Assembly: GCF_017813365.1 (NCBI RefSeq)
Contig: NZ_JAGIZA010000015.1
Span: 1 to 64,000 of the forward strand
Direction: 5' to 3'
From: Roseomonas indoligenes
Lineage (GTDB): Bacteria > Pseudomonadota > Alphaproteobacteria > Acetobacterales > Acetobacteraceae
DNA length: 64,000 bases
Shown: in pieces, positions 1-8,254 of the stretch
Layout of the letters: the number at the start of each line of letters is the position of its first letter
How positions within the stretch are numbered: the first letter of the stretch is position 1
Notes under the pieces: model-generated
Told to the model about the DNA's origin: nothing
What the model saw: only the letters and a program-made list of their open reading frames with translations
The model's database searches: none
Made by a program: the position numbers and the translations under genes

Positions 1-198
1 GCCGGAGACGCGGGCGCGCAGTTCCACCCGGGCCGAGGGCTCGAGCCGGGCGATGTGCTCCTCCCATTCCGTGATGTTCCGGCGGACGGGCTCGGAAACC
101 GTGACCGTGGGCGGCGCGGGCTGCGCCAAGGCGGGAAGTGCGGGAAGGGCAAGGGCGAGGAGGAGGGGCGCCAGGCGGCGCCGCGTGGTGGTCGGCAT
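1..198 (-). CDS. RND efflux periplasmic adaptor subunit, N-terminal part
   Basis: This is the first 66 codons of a membrane-fusion protein of the AcrA/MexE type, which links an inner-membrane RND pump to an outer-membrane channel. It opens with an Arg-rich n-region and an Ala/Leu hydrophobic core ending in ALAQ, a Sec signal. The mature start reads VTVSEPVRRNITEWEEHIAR followed by an RVELRARVSG segment, the usual beginning of the adaptor barrel and lipoyl region. The ATG at 198 has a GGAG 7 nt upstream. The rest of the gene and any pump gene lie left of the window, so the substrate cannot be told. Confidence 0.85.
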   Translation of the reverse strand, partial: MPTTTRRRLAPLLLALALPALPALAQPAPPTVTVSEPVRRNITEWEEHIARLEPSARVELRARVSG

Positions 199-252
199 GT
201 CCGGTCTCCAGGGGTCGGTCATGCCGACCGCGTCAGGGCAGGGGGTCGCGGC

Positions 253-1074
253 TCAGCCGCGGGCGAAGGCGAGCAGGTCCGCGTTGAAGGCGTCGGGCGT
301 GACCTGGGCGAGCCCGTGGCTGCCGCCGGGATAGGTGCGAAGCGTGGCGTTGCGGAGCAGCTTCGCCGTCTTCAGCGCGGCGGCGGCGATCGGCACGATC
401 TGGTCGTCCTCGCCATGCGCGACGAGCACGGGGATGTCGATCTTCCGCAGGTCCTCCGTGAAGTCCGTCTCGGAGAACTCGTGGATGCAGTCATAGGCGG
501 GCTTGATGCCGGCCTGCATGCCGGCCAGCCAGAAGGAATCCCGCAGCCCTTCGGAAGGGCCCGCGCCGTCGCGGTTGAAGCCGTAGAAGGGCACGGAGAG
601 CTCGCGGAAGAACTGCGCGCGGTTGGTCAGCGTGCCCTCGCGGATGCTGTCGAACACGGCGATCGGCGTGCCCTCCGGGTTGGCATCGGTCTTCAGCATC
701 AGCGGCGGCACCGCGCTCAGCAGCACGGCCCTGGCGACGCGGCCCGTGCCGTGGCGGCCAAGATAGCGCGCGACCTCGCCGCCGCCGGTGGAATGCCCGA
801 CCAGGACGGCGTCGCGCAGGTCCAGCCCCTCGATCAGCTCGGCCAGATCGTCGGCGTACCCGTCCATGGTGTTGCCGTCCCAGGTGGATTCGGAACGGCC
901 ATGCCCGCGGCGGTCATGCGCGATCACGCGGAAGCCCTGCCGGCCCAGCAGCATCATCTGGATGTCCCAGGCATCCGAGGAGAGCGGCCAGCCGTGGGAG
1001 AAGACGACCGGGCGGCCCGAGCCCCAGTCCTTGTAGAAAATGCGGGTGCCGTCGCGGGTGGTGAGGAAGGGCAT
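253..1074 (-). CDS. alpha/beta hydrolase, non-heme chloroperoxidase/esterase type
   Basis: A 273-residue soluble alpha/beta-hydrolase. The nucleophile elbow GHSTGG places Ser95. Asp224 lies in GEDDQIVP and His253 in GGSHG, giving a complete triad. HGWP (27-30) forms the oxyanion-hole strand. This layout is typical of the cofactor-free chloroperoxidase/arylesterase (PcaD-like) subfamily, whose members hydrolyse esters and can make peracids. The ATG at 1074 has GGAGC upstream; a longer reading is possible but adds an unrelated N-terminus. The gene is divergent from a small secreted protein, and a copy of the TCATAC/GTATGA dyad lies about 90 bp upstream. The natural substrate is unknown. Confidence 0.9.
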   Translation of the reverse strand: MPFLTTRDGTRIFYKDWGSGRPVVFSHGWPLSSDAWDIQMMLLGRQGFRVIAHDRRGHGRSESTWDGNTMDGYADDLAELIEGLDLRDAVLVGHSTGGGEVARYLGRHGTGRVARAVLLSAVPPLMLKTDANPEGTPIAVFDSIREGTLTNRAQFFRELSVPFYGFNRDGAGPSEGLRDSFWLAGMQAGIKPAYDCIHEFSETDFTEDLRKIDIPVLVAHGEDDQIVPIAAAALKTAKLLRNATLRTYPGGSHGLAQVTPDAFNADLLAFARG

Positions 1075-1161
1075 GGTCTGCTCCGGTGGCCGGTCTTGCG
1101 CTCCCACAACGGGATCGCGCTCTGCGGCGGCAGACTTGCGGCACGGGGCCGGCACGCGAAA

Positions 1162-1177
1162 TCAGACGAAGGTATGA
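1162..1177. promoter_or_regulatory. candidate dyad operator, site A
   Basis: Reads TCAGAC-GAAG-GTATGA, one mismatch from TCATAC-N4-GTATGA. It lies about 88 bp upstream of the hydrolase start inside the 364-bp divergent gap 1075-1438. Apart from this site and site B, the gap shows nothing I can recognise. Confidence 0.4.
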
Positions 1178-1324
1178 AGGATTCAGACCTGCGCCTGAGC
1201 GGCGCTGCGGCTCAAGCACGGCTGGATGCGCGTCCCCCGCGCGGTTGAGGCCGCATTCCGAAGGCCGCGGTGGGGATTGGAAGCCTTGCCGCGACGCTCC
1301 GCGGCCCCGGCGGCGCAGACGGCC

Positions 1325-1340
1325 TCATACCAAGGTATGG
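1325..1340. promoter_or_regulatory. candidate dyad operator, site B
   Basis: Reads TCATAC-CAAG-GTATGG, one mismatch in the right arm, about 100 bp upstream of the secreted protein gene at 1439. The half-sites and 4-nt spacer match site C at 5030. The likely binder is the FixJ-type regulator encoded at 2745-3383; this is inferred from clustering only. Confidence 0.45.
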
Positions 1341-1438
1341 GCGCCCCAGACGCGCGTCCGATGTCGGCGCGCCCGGCCCTCGCAGCACTATCCCGGCATC
1401 AGGAACGGCCCCGCCGCCCACCAGCCCGGACACATGCC

Positions 1439-1825
1439 ATGCACCGCTTCGAACGTCTGGCCGCAGCCCTCGCCGTGCTCGGCACGGTTTGCGCCGCCGC
1501 TCTCCCGGCAGGAGCCGCCGAGGCGCAGCGGGCGTCGCCGCCGCAGCATGGCGCCACCGCATCCCGGCCGCAGCACCCAACCGCCATCCGGGCGGAGACG
1601 CGGCGGGGCGCGGCGCGGGCGGCCCCGTCCCGCCGTCAGGCGCCATCCTCCCTCGATGAGAACGTCTGCGTCCCCGGCTTCAACGTCCTGATGTTCTATC
1701 GTCCTGATGCGGACACGACGAACATCGCGCAGCGCGTCACGGCCGGCATGCCCGGCCTGCGCACTTCGATCCGCCCTGCCGCTGGCCAGGCCTGCATGAC
1801 CCCGGCCGGCGCGAAGTGGACCTGA
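1439..1825 (+). CDS. small secreted hypothetical protein
   Basis: A 128-residue protein that I do not recognise. Residues 1-28 form a Sec-type signal (MHRFERLAAALAVLGTVCAA, then an AEAQ-like cleavage region). A low-complexity Arg/Pro/Ala stretch follows to about residue 75. The C-terminal 50 residues look folded and contain two cysteines (VCVPGFNVLMFY and AGQACMTPAG) that could form a disulfide. The ATG at 1439 was chosen because it starts the signal peptide; the frame is open further upstream. It lies 53 bp before the epoxide-hydrolase-like gene and may be cotranscribed with it. Whether it is coding rests on the signal peptide and position. Confidence 0.5.
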   Translation: MHRFERLAAALAVLGTVCAAALPAGAAEAQRASPPQHGATASRPQHPTAIRAETRRGAARAAPSRRQAPSSLDENVCVPGFNVLMFYRPDADTTNIAQRVTAGMPGLRTSIRPAAGQACMTPAGAKWT

Positions 1826-1878
1826 GGCGCCGACCGGTCCAGCCCGCGCCTTTCACCCCGAACACAAAAGGAAGTTCC

Positions 1879-2277
1879 ATGATGCCCCGCGACACGCCCG
1901 AGATCACTGCGGTGAAGACCTTCTTCGACCTGATCAGCCGCGATCGGTTCGACGAGGCGGTCGACATGCTGGCGGCGGATGTCCTCTACCATAACATCCC
2001 CTTGCCGGAGATGACGGGCCGGGAGAATGTGCGCGCCTTCCACAAGGGCTTCGGCATCGGCACCAGCATCAGGGCCGACTGGAAGATCACCCGCATCGCC
2101 CAGGCGGGGAACGCCGTCCTCACGGAGCGCATGGACCTGTTCACGCAGGCGGACGGCCGCAGGATCGTGCTGCCGACGATGGGCAGCATGGTCCTGGATG
2201 GCAACGTGATCACGGAGTGGCGGGACTATTTCGACCTGGCGAGCTTCGAGCGGCAGGCCGCCGCGATGAAGGCCTGA
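1879..2277 (+). CDS. limonene-1,2-epoxide hydrolase-like (SnoaL/NTF2 fold) protein
   Basis: A 132-residue single-domain protein of the NTF2-like fold. Key residues of limonene-1,2-epoxide hydrolase can be matched: Tyr37 and Asn39 in VLYHNIP (the water-positioning pair), Arg84 and Asp86 in TERMDLF, and an acidic residue in WRDYFDL near 114-120. The catalytic Asp-Arg-Asp centre is therefore probably intact, unlike many non-catalytic SnoaL-like proteins. Two in-frame ATGs start the gene (1879 and 1882) after an AAAGGAAG ribosome-binding site. It probably detoxifies or processes a small epoxide; the substrate is unknown. It belongs to the stress-enzyme group around the FixJ-type regulator. Confidence 0.8.
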   Translation: MMPRDTPEITAVKTFFDLISRDRFDEAVDMLAADVLYHNIPLPEMTGRENVRAFHKGFGIGTSIRADWKITRIAQAGNAVLTERMDLFTQADGRRIVLPTMGSMVLDGNVITEWRDYFDLASFERQAAAMKA

Positions 2278-2311
2278 CCGGCGCCGCTCGGCCCATCCTC
2301 GGGTGGCCGCA

Positions 2312-2680
2312 TCAGGCGGCCAGCGCGTGGTCCAGGCAATCCACCAGCGCGTCGCCGTCGAAGGGCTTGCGGAAGAGGTCGTAGGCCCCGGCCGCATCGG
2401 CCTGCGCCCGCGTATCCCGGTCCGGAAGGGCGGAGATGAGGATGACCGGTACCCTGCTTCCCGCCTCGCCCAGAGCCGCCGTCATCTCGATCCCGCTCAT
2501 GCCGGGCATCTGGACGTCGCTGATGATGCAGGCGCAGCGGTGGCGATCCGGGGAGGCCAGGAAATCCTCCGCGCAGGCGAAGGCCGCGACGCGGTAGCCG
2601 AGGCTGCGGACGAGGCCGTCGAGGGAGCGCCGCACGCCCTCGTCGTCATCCACCACGGAGATCAGGGGAGCCTCTGCCAC
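2312..2680 (-). CDS. single-domain response regulator (receiver only)
   Basis: A CheY-like receiver of about 122 residues with no output domain. The acidic pocket is VVDDDE (9-14), the phospho-acceptor is Asp55 in IISDVQMPG, and the conserved Lys is in FRKPF. It resembles the FixJ receiver more than CheY. The start is taken as GTG at 2680, by alignment with its paralog at 12092-12469; no ATG fits. It lies 64 bp downstream of the FixJ-type regulator gene on the same strand, so it is probably cotranscribed. Likely roles are phosphate sink or phosphorelay partner for the adjacent histidine kinase. Confidence 0.85.
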   Translation of the reverse strand: MAEAPLISVVDDDEGVRRSLDGLVRSLGYRVAAFACAEDFLASPDRHRCACIISDVQMPGMSGIEMTAALGEAGSRVPVILISALPDRDTRAQADAAGAYDLFRKPFDGDALVDCLDHALAA

Positions 2681-2744
2681 CTCGCCCACGCCTCGCTCGT
2701 TCCGCCGGCCGGTGCCCCCAGGGGGCAGCAACTCAACCCGGGAG

Positions 2745-3383
2745 CTAGGCCTTGAGTTTCAGGGTCTCCGCCATCTTGACGAAGTCGGCGAGCGTGCGCG
2801 CCTCCATCTTCCGCATGGCGTTGCCGCGGTGGATCTTCACGGTGATCTCGCTCAGCGCGAGGTCGAAGGCGATCTGCTTGTTCATCTTGCCCGTGGCCAC
2901 CCGCGCCATCACCTCGCGCTCCCGTGGGGAGAGGGTGGCCAGGCGGGCGCGCAGCTCGTCGGCCTGGCCGCGCTCCGCGCGTGTGGCGGCGTCCCGCGCC
3001 AGGGCGGAGGCGACGGCATCCAGCATGTCCTGGTCGCGGAAGGGCTTCGGCAGGAAGTCCACCGCCCCCGCCTTCATGCCCCGCACCGTCATGGGAATGT
3101 CACCGTGCCCGGTCATCAGCACCACCGGCATCGTCACGCCCGCTTCGTTCAGCTGCCCCTGGAGGTCGAGGCCGCTGATCCCGGGCATCCGCACGTCGAG
3201 CACGAGGCAGCCGGCCGCCCGCGCATCGCCGGACTGCAGGAACTCGGCGGCGCTGCCGTAGAGGCGCGTCCCGTACCCGACCGAGCGGAAGAGGCTGTCG
3301 AGGGCTTGCCGGAGGCCGGCATCGTCGTCCACGACATGGACGGCCTGCACGTCCTCTGGGATGGGGAGGGACGGCGTGTTCAT
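2745..3383 (-). CDS. FixJ/NarL-type response regulator with LuxR HTH
   Basis: A 212-residue transcription regulator with a receiver in residues 12-130 (VVDDDA, Asp63 in VLDVRMPG, FLPKPF) and a LuxR-type helix-turn-helix at about 148-205 (LSPREREVMARVATGKMNKQ). This is the FixJ layout. It is divergent from the PAS histidine kinase at 3432 with only 48 bp between the start codons, so the two form a cognate pair. It is the only DNA-binding response regulator in this region, and so the best candidate to bind the TCATAC-N4-GTATGA dyads. The ATG at 3383 gives the family-typical N-terminus. Confidence 0.92.
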   Translation of the reverse strand: MNTPSLPIPEDVQAVHVVDDDAGLRQALDSLFRSVGYGTRLYGSAAEFLQSGDARAAGCLVLDVRMPGISGLDLQGQLNEAGVTMPVVLMTGHGDIPMTVRGMKAGAVDFLPKPFRDQDMLDAVASALARDAATRAERGQADELRARLATLSPREREVMARVATGKMNKQIAFDLALSEITVKIHRGNAMRKMEARTLADFVKMAETLKLKA

Positions 3384-3431
3384 GGCGCGCGGGATGTTGA
3401 AGCAGGCCGTCCCGGGCGTCAATGATGCGGC

Positions 3432-5045
3432 ATGTTGACCGACACCGCCCTCAGCACCCCGCCGGATGCCCGCTTCGGCACGCCGGACCATATCCAGGCC
3501 ATGGCCAATGCCATGCCCGCCCTCATCTCCTTCTTCGACGCGGGCGAGGTCTGCCGCTACGCGAACGAGCACCACTGCCACTGGTACGGCCGCACGCCGG
3601 GGGAGCTGGTCGGGCTGCACCTGCGCGACTTCCTGGGGGAGGAGGGCTACGCGCTGCGCCTGCCCTTCCTCGCGCGGGTCGCGGCCGGCGAGGAGGTCTC
3701 CTTCGACGCGGCGGTGCCGCACCGCGACGGCTCCTGGCACGAGGCCGCCATTCGCTACGTCCCCAAGCTCGGGCCCGAGGGCTTCGAGGGCTTCCACATC
3801 CTCGTCTTCGACACCGCGGTCCTTCACCACCGCTTCCGCAGCGTCTTCGAGGGAAGGGCGATCGCCTTCCTGGAGCTGGACCTCGGCAATCTCGGGCGCG
3901 CGCTGGAAGACGTGCCGTCCGCCACGGCGGAGGAGCTGGCGGCGACCCTGGCCGCCGATCCTGGCTTCATCCGCCGCACCCTGGACGCGACGCCGATCAC
4001 CGCCATGAACGACAGGGCGGCGGAGCTGTTCGGCCTGGACCGGAAGGAATCGGTCGGGACCGGGTTCGGGTTGCTCTGCCCACCCGCGGCGGAACCCGCC
4101 CTGGCCGCCAACCTGCTGGCCTATGTCGGGGGGATGACGAGCTTCGAGGCGGAGACGGTGATGCGCCGGGCCGATGGCCGGGCCATCGACGTCCTCCTCA
4201 CCACCGCCTATCCGCCGGACAGCGAGCGGAGCGGCAAGGTTTTCCTCGGCCTCATCGACATCAGCGCGCGCATCCGGCAGGAGCGGAGGCTCGCGCGGCT
4301 GGAATCGGATCTCGCCCATGCCGCGCGGATCGCCACGCTGGGCGAGCTGATGGCCTCCATCTCGCACGAGGTCAGCCAGCCGCTGGCGGCCGTGGTCACC
4401 AACGGCAACGCGGCGCTGCGCTGGATGAACCGGGCCGAGCCCGATCTGGACGAGGCGAAGTCGGCCATCCGCCGCATGATCGACGAGGGCGTCCGCGCCT
4501 CCGAGATCATCGTGCGCACCCGCGCCCTGGCGGGCCGGCACACGGCGGGCCGCACGCTCTTCTGCCCCAACGCCATGATCGAGGAGGCCGCCGCGCTGGT
4601 GCGCCGGCAGGTCGTGTCGCTCGGCGCGGAACTCCTCCTGGAACTGGAGCCCGGATTGCCGGAGATCCTGGCGGACCGCATCCAGCTTCAGCAGGTCGCC
4701 ATCAACCTCATGGTGAACGCGGCGCAGGCCATGGCCGAGCAGGCGCACGCGCCGCGCCGGATCACCGTTTCCACGCGCGCGGCGGGCGGCGTCACCGCCT
4801 TCGAGGTCACCGATACAGGACCCGGCGTCGGTGCCGATTCCGCGGCCCAGGTCTTCAACGCCTTCTACACGACGAAGCCGACGGGGATGGGCCTGGGCCT
4901 CTCGGTGTCGAAGACGATCGTGGAGGCGCATGGCGGCACCATCGATCTCCGGCCGGCGCCTTCCGGCGGCGCCCGCTTCACCTTCACCGTGCCGCACCGG
5001 CAGAACGGCAACGCCGCGGAGGATGCGCCTCATACACGCGTATGA
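3432..5045 (+). CDS. PAS-domain sensor histidine kinase
   Basis: A 537-residue soluble hybrid-less kinase. Two PAS-like regions occupy about residues 20-140 (ALISFFDAGEVCRYANEHH) and 165-280, with no transmembrane segment, so the signal is sensed in the cytoplasm. The HisKA region has the H-box SISHEVSQPLAAV (His312). The ATPase domain has the N-box NLMVNAAQAM, the G1 box DTGPGVG and the G2 box GMGLGLSVS. Phosphate should go to the divergent FixJ-type regulator and perhaps the receiver at 2312. It is closely similar along its whole length to the kinase at 10451. No heme-binding or cysteine motif that would name the signal is evident. Confidence 0.93.
   Translation: MLTDTALSTPPDARFGTPDHIQAMANAMPALISFFDAGEVCRYANEHHCHWYGRTPGELVGLHLRDFLGEEGYALRLPFLARVAAGEEVSFDAAVPHRDGSWHEAAIRYVPKLGPEGFEGFHILVFDTAVLHHRFRSVFEGRAIAFLELDLGNLGRALEDVPSATAEELAATLAADPGFIRRTLDATPITAMNDRAAELFGLDRKESVGTGFGLLCPPAAEPALAANLLAYVGGMTSFEAETVMRRADGRAIDVLLTTAYPPDSERSGKVFLGLIDISARIRQERRLARLESDLAHAARIATLGELMASISHEVSQPLAAVVTNGNAALRWMNRAEPDLDEAKSAIRRMIDEGVRASEIIVRTRALAGRHTAGRTLFCPNAMIEEAAALVRRQVVSLGAELLLELEPGLPEILADRIQLQQVAINLMVNAAQAMAEQAHAPRRITVSTRAAGGVTAFEVTDTGPGVGADSAAQVFNAFYTTKPTGMGLGLSVSKTIVEAHGGTIDLRPAPSGGARFTFTVPHRQNGNAAEDAPHTRV
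5030..5045. promoter_or_regulatory. candidate dyad operator, site C (perfect)
   Basis: A perfect TCATAC-ACGC-GTATGA inverted repeat, extended to 9-bp arms GCCTCATAC and GTATGAGGC (5027-5048). It overlaps the last codons and stop of the kinase gene and lies about 100 bp upstream of the repeat-protein gene. It is not followed by a T-run, so it is unlikely to be a terminator. Confidence 0.5.
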
Positions 5046-5143
5046 GGCCGGCACACCCGCGTAGAATTTCGCGGGGAACGGGCGCGGCGCATTCTCCCCT
5101 TACCGGCGCCGATGGGGCTCCGGTCCCAGCCCGGAGACATCCC

Positions 5144-5551
5144 ATGCGCAGCATTGCTTCCGCCACCCTCGCCATCGCCCTGGTCGCCGGCGCCGCCGTC
5201 TCCGCGAGGAGCGAGACCTCCCCCGTCCAGACCGTCGCGAGCGGCTGGACGCAGTCCGGCGGCCGCACCCCCGTGGCCAGCATCGCCTATACCGACGGCG
5301 CGAACTTCGACATGAGCCGCCAGAGCGGGAACACTGATGGCGCCAACTTCGACATGAGCCGGCAGAGCGCCAACAGCGACGGTGCCAATTTTGACATGGG
5401 TGTCCAGAGCGCGAACAGCGATGGCGCGAACTTCGACATGAGCCGCCAGAGCGGCTACTCCGATGGCGCGAACTTCGACATGAGCCGTCAGAGCGGCTAC
5501 TCCGATGGTGCGAACTTCGACATGAGCCGCCAGAGCGCGAACCACGACTGA
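5144..5551 (+). CDS. secreted tandem-repeat protein (DGANFDMSRQS repeats)
   Basis: A 135-residue protein with a clear signal peptide (MRSIASATLAIALVAGAA) and then six consecutive 14-residue repeats, residues about 50-133, with consensus (T/S)DGANFDMSRQS(G/A)(N/Y). The third repeat has GV in place of SR. I do not recognise a family. Each repeat carries two Asp residues flanking a Gly-Ala-Asn-Phe core, which could suit metal binding or a beta-solenoid; both ideas are speculation. The gene follows the kinase by about 100 bp and has dyad site C upstream, so it is a plausible target of the two-component system. A strong hairpin follows at 5617-5645. Confidence 0.75.
   Translation: MRSIASATLAIALVAGAAVSARSETSPVQTVASGWTQSGGRTPVASIAYTDGANFDMSRQSGNTDGANFDMSRQSANSDGANFDMGVQSANSDGANFDMSRQSGYSDGANFDMSRQSGYSDGANFDMSRQSANHD
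5291..5542 (+). repeat. six tandem 42-bp coding repeats
   Basis: Six head-to-tail 42-bp units encode the 14-residue repeats of the secreted protein. Codons differ at silent positions (for example GGCGCGAAC, GGCGCCAAC, GGTGCCAAT for Gly-Ala-Asn), so the peptide is more conserved than the DNA. This argues for selection on the protein. Confidence 0.9.
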
Positions 5552-5616
5552 CCGCGCGGCCGGTTCGCGACGGGGAAAGAGCCCCGGGGCGCAGCAAGGC
5601 CACAACCCCCACGCGA

Positions 5617-5645
5617 GGCCCGGCCACATCCGATGTGGCCGGGCC
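5617..5645. terminator. strong hairpin, possible terminator
   Basis: Arms GGCCCGGCCACAT and ATGTGGCCGGGCC (13 bp) close a CCG loop, 65 bp after the repeat-protein stop. No T-run follows, so it may be a Rho-assisted or processing hairpin. The rest of the gap 5552-5819 shows no gene. Confidence 0.5.
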
Positions 5646-5819
5646 ACTCGCGTTCCGCCCGCCTGCCGTCCAGTGGGCGCAAGGCCATTGTTCCCTCGGG
5701 AAGCCCGTGGCAGCTTCCCGGCCCGGCGGACGATCCGGTGCCGGCGCCATGATGGGCCAGGGCCCGGTCCTGCCAACAGCGCCGGGAAAGCGGGCTGGGG
5801 ACAGGGAGAACGCAACAGC

Positions 5820-6782
5820 ATGCACCGCCGCTCTCTCCTGGGCGCATCCCTCGCCCTCCCGGTCACCCGCGCGGCGGCGCAGCCGACCTGGCCCGACCGC
5901 CCCATCGTCCTGATCGAGGGATATCCGCCGGGCGGCGTGACGGACCTCGTCTCCCGCGCCGTCTCCGCCGTCATGGCGCGCGATCTCGGCGTGCCCGTGG
6001 TGGTGGACAACCGGCCGGGCGCGGCCACTTCCGTCGCGGCCACCCACGCCGCCCGCGCGCGGCCTGACGGCCATACCCTCGTCATGGGCACCACCACCCT
6101 CGCGATCAATCCTACGCTCCAGCCGCAGCTGACACCCCGCGACCCGGTGCGCGAGCTGGAGCCGGTCGGCATGGTGTTCCGCACGCCCTTCATCCTGCAG
6201 GTTCACCCCGAGGTCCCGGCCGCCGACACCGCGGAGCTGATCGGGCACTGCAGGCGGAACCCCGGCCGGGTCCTGTTCGGCTCCCCCGGCACCGGATCGG
6301 TCAGCCATCTCTGCCTGGAACTGTTCCGCGCGCGGACGGGGATCGATGTCGTCCACGTCCCCTATCGCAGCGGCACCGACGCGGCGCTCGGGCTGCGCAG
6401 GGGCGAGGTCCACGCCGTCTTCCAGGCCCCCCAGGAAGCGAAGGCGGTCCTGCGGGACGGCAGCTCGCGGGGCCTCGCGGTCACCGCCGCCACGCCCCTT
6501 CCCGGCTACCCCGCGCTTCCCTCCATCCTCGGCACCGTGCCGGATCTCGAGGTCTTCTTCTGGCAGGGCCTCTTTGCCCCCGCGGGCGTTCCCGCGGCCG
6601 TGCTGGCCCGCGTGGCCTCGGCGCTCCGGGCGGCCACCGAGGATCCCGCCACGCGGCTGCGCCTCGCCGATGCCGACGTGGAACTTGTCAGCGGTGGCGC
6701 GGAGACCCTCCGCACCGTCCTCGTCTCCGACATCGCGCGGTGGCACGAGGTGATCCAGCAGGCGAACCTCCGGCTGGAGTAG
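5820..6782 (+). CDS. Bug/TctC-family periplasmic solute receptor
   Basis: A 320-residue extracytoplasmic receptor of the tripartite tricarboxylate transporter (TTT) family. A short signal (MHRRSLLGASLALPVTRAAA) precedes the mature start WPDRPIVLIEGYPPGGVTD, whose PPGG loop binds carboxylate. The usual VVVDNRPGA strand, HVPYRSG and GLFAPAGVP segments are present. The ATG at 5820 fits the signal peptide. No TctA/TctB membrane genes are nearby, so it is an orphan receptor that must share membrane partners encoded elsewhere. The ligand cannot be read from the sequence. It is followed at once by a copy of the hairpin repeat family. Confidence 0.9.
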   Translation: MHRRSLLGASLALPVTRAAAQPTWPDRPIVLIEGYPPGGVTDLVSRAVSAVMARDLGVPVVVDNRPGAATSVAATHAARARPDGHTLVMGTTTLAINPTLQPQLTPRDPVRELEPVGMVFRTPFILQVHPEVPAADTAELIGHCRRNPGRVLFGSPGTGSVSHLCLELFRARTGIDVVHVPYRSGTDAALGLRRGEVHAVFQAPQEAKAVLRDGSSRGLAVTAATPLPGYPALPSILGTVPDLEVFFWQGLFAPAGVPAAVLARVASALRAATEDPATRLRLADADVELVSGGAETLRTVLVSDIARWHEVIQQANLRLE

Positions 6783-6830
6783 CGGGCAATGCGCCGGTGA
6801 TCCCTCACAGCGTGGCGCTTGTCCTGACAG

Positions 6831-7082
6831 GTCCGGGACCAGGGGGCGCCGCCCCCTGAAACCCCCGCCAGGAGCCTGAGGCTCCTGGACCTGCTTCGGG
6901 CTGCCGCGGCGCCGTTCTGACACGAGGTTTCGGCGTGGCGAGCCTGTTCCTGCCCTTGCAGTGGCCTCGGCTCATCGAGCCGAGGCGCACCGCCAGCTGA
7001 AGAAAATCAAAGCCCAGAAAAAGATGATGGTGAGGGGTCCGGGGAGAGGAAGAATTCCTTCTTCCTCTCCCCGGAACAAACC
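6831..7082 (-). repeat. structured intergenic repeat, copy 1
   Basis: A 252-bp element identical base for base to 33831-34082. Read on the minus strand, away from the ene-reductase stop at 7119, it holds in order: a hairpin with 16-bp arms CCGGGGAGAGGAAGAA and a GGAA loop (7039-7074), a pyrimidine-rich tract ending in a T-run, a 10-bp stem (GCCTCGGCTC / GAGCCGAGGC, 6964-6986), a stem around AGGAGCC/GGCTCCT (6868-6888) and a terminal GGGGGCGCCGCCCCC palindrome. It fills most of the gap 6783-7118 between convergent genes. Confidence 0.92.
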
Positions 7083-7118
7083 ATCAGCGCAGGAGCAGCC
7101 TAAACACCTTTAGCGCGT

Positions 7119-8225
7119 TCAGGCCGCGTGTTCGCCCGCAGTGTCGGTCTGCGATGCGCCGGGGTCGTCCACGTAGCCCTCCCTGCCCTGGGTGAACCAG
7201 GTCGCCGGATCGTCCACCGCGAGAGGCAGGCGTTGCGCGAGGCGGCGCGGCAGGTCGGGGTTGGCGATGAAGGGTCGCCCGAAGGCGATGGCGTCCCCGG
7301 TGCCAGCCTCCAGGGCCGCCCGTGCCTTCGGCAGGTCGAAGTCCGAGTTCAGGATCACCGGTCCCTTGAAGGCGTGGCGCAGGCGCGGTGCCAGCGGCGG
7401 CAGGTGGCCCACGCCGAAGGTGCCGTCGACCGGCGGCTCGCGCAGTTCCAGGTGCGCGATGCCGATGGAGGAGAGGGCCTCCAGGGCGGCGGTGAACAGC
7501 GGCAACGGGTCGCTGTCGCGCACGCCCTGGGTGTCGCTGTTGGGCGAGAGGCGCACGCCGGTCCGGTCCGCGCCGATGGCCTCCGCCACGCCCTGGCTGA
7601 CCTCGCTGAGGAGCCGGATGCGGTTGAGGACCGATCCGCCGTAGCTGTCGTCGCGCAGGTTCGCGCTGTCGCGCAGGAACTGGTCGATCAGGTAGCCGTT
7701 CGAGGCGTGGATCTGCACGCCGTCGAAGCCGGCCTTCATCGCGTTGCGCGCGGCGGCGGCGTGGTCGGCGACGATGCCGGGGATCTCGTCCCGGTGCAGC
7801 GCGCGCGCTGCCTCATAGGGGCGCTTGCCCTCGTAGGTATGCGCCTCCCTGGGGGCGGTGGTGGCGGAGGCGGAGACGGGCGCGGCGCCGTCGAGGAAGC
7901 TCGGGTGGACGACGCGGCCCATGTGCCAGAGCTGCGCGATGATGCGGCCGCCGGCGGCGTGGACCGCATCGGTCACGCGCCGCCAGCCCGCCACCTGTTC
8001 CGGCCACCAGAGGCCGGTGGCGTAGGGCCAGCCGAGGCCCTGCCGGCTGATGCCGATCGCCTCGGAGATGATGAGGCCGGCCGAGGCGCGCGCGGCGTAG
8101 TACTCGGCCATCACCGGCGTCGGCAGGTGCTCGCGCGTGCCGCGGGCGCGGGTCATCGGCGCCATCAGGACCCGGTTGGGCGCCCGGATGGCGCCGAGCC
8201 GGATCGGGTCGAAGAGGGTGGGCAT
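7119..8225 (-). CDS. Old Yellow Enzyme-family alkene reductase (NemA/OYE-like)
   Basis: A 368-residue FMN ene-reductase that hydrogenates electron-poor alkenes or nitro-compounds with NAD(P)H. The N-terminus LFDPIRLGAIRAPNRVLMAP is the family signature. The substrate-anchoring pair is His173 and Asn176 in QIHASNGYL. FMN-binding segments include QLWHMGR and the C-terminal AFGRPFIANPDLPRR. Length is normal. The ATG at 8225 has GGAG upstream; a longer in-frame start overlaps the dehydrogenase gene and is less likely. It lies 29 bp downstream of the short-chain dehydrogenase gene, so the two form an operon. Confidence 0.93.
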   Translation of the reverse strand: MPTLFDPIRLGAIRAPNRVLMAPMTRARGTREHLPTPVMAEYYAARASAGLIISEAIGISRQGLGWPYATGLWWPEQVAGWRRVTDAVHAAGGRIIAQLWHMGRVVHPSFLDGAAPVSASATTAPREAHTYEGKRPYEAARALHRDEIPGIVADHAAAARNAMKAGFDGVQIHASNGYLIDQFLRDSANLRDDSYGGSVLNRIRLLSEVSQGVAEAIGADRTGVRLSPNSDTQGVRDSDPLPLFTAALEALSSIGIAHLELREPPVDGTFGVGHLPPLAPRLRHAFKGPVILNSDFDLPKARAALEAGTGDAIAFGRPFIANPDLPRRLAQRLPLAVDDPATWFTQGREGYVDDPGASQTDTAGEHAA

Positions 8226-8254
8226 TCCCGTGTCTCCCGGAGGCGTGGCGCGGA

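Noticed and set aside
2745-5054. Long minus-strand frame of 769 codons over the kinase gene
   Set aside because: Only its C-terminal 212 codons (FixJ-type regulator) are real. The rest is antisense to the kinase, a common effect of high GC.
5291-5542. Possible CRISPR-like array
   Set aside because: The 42-bp units are directly adjacent, lack unique spacers and are translated as a repeat protein.
5100-6923. Minus-strand frame across the repeat-protein and TctC genes
   Set aside because: Antisense reading rich in Arg and Ser; plus-strand genes have signal peptides and domain motifs.
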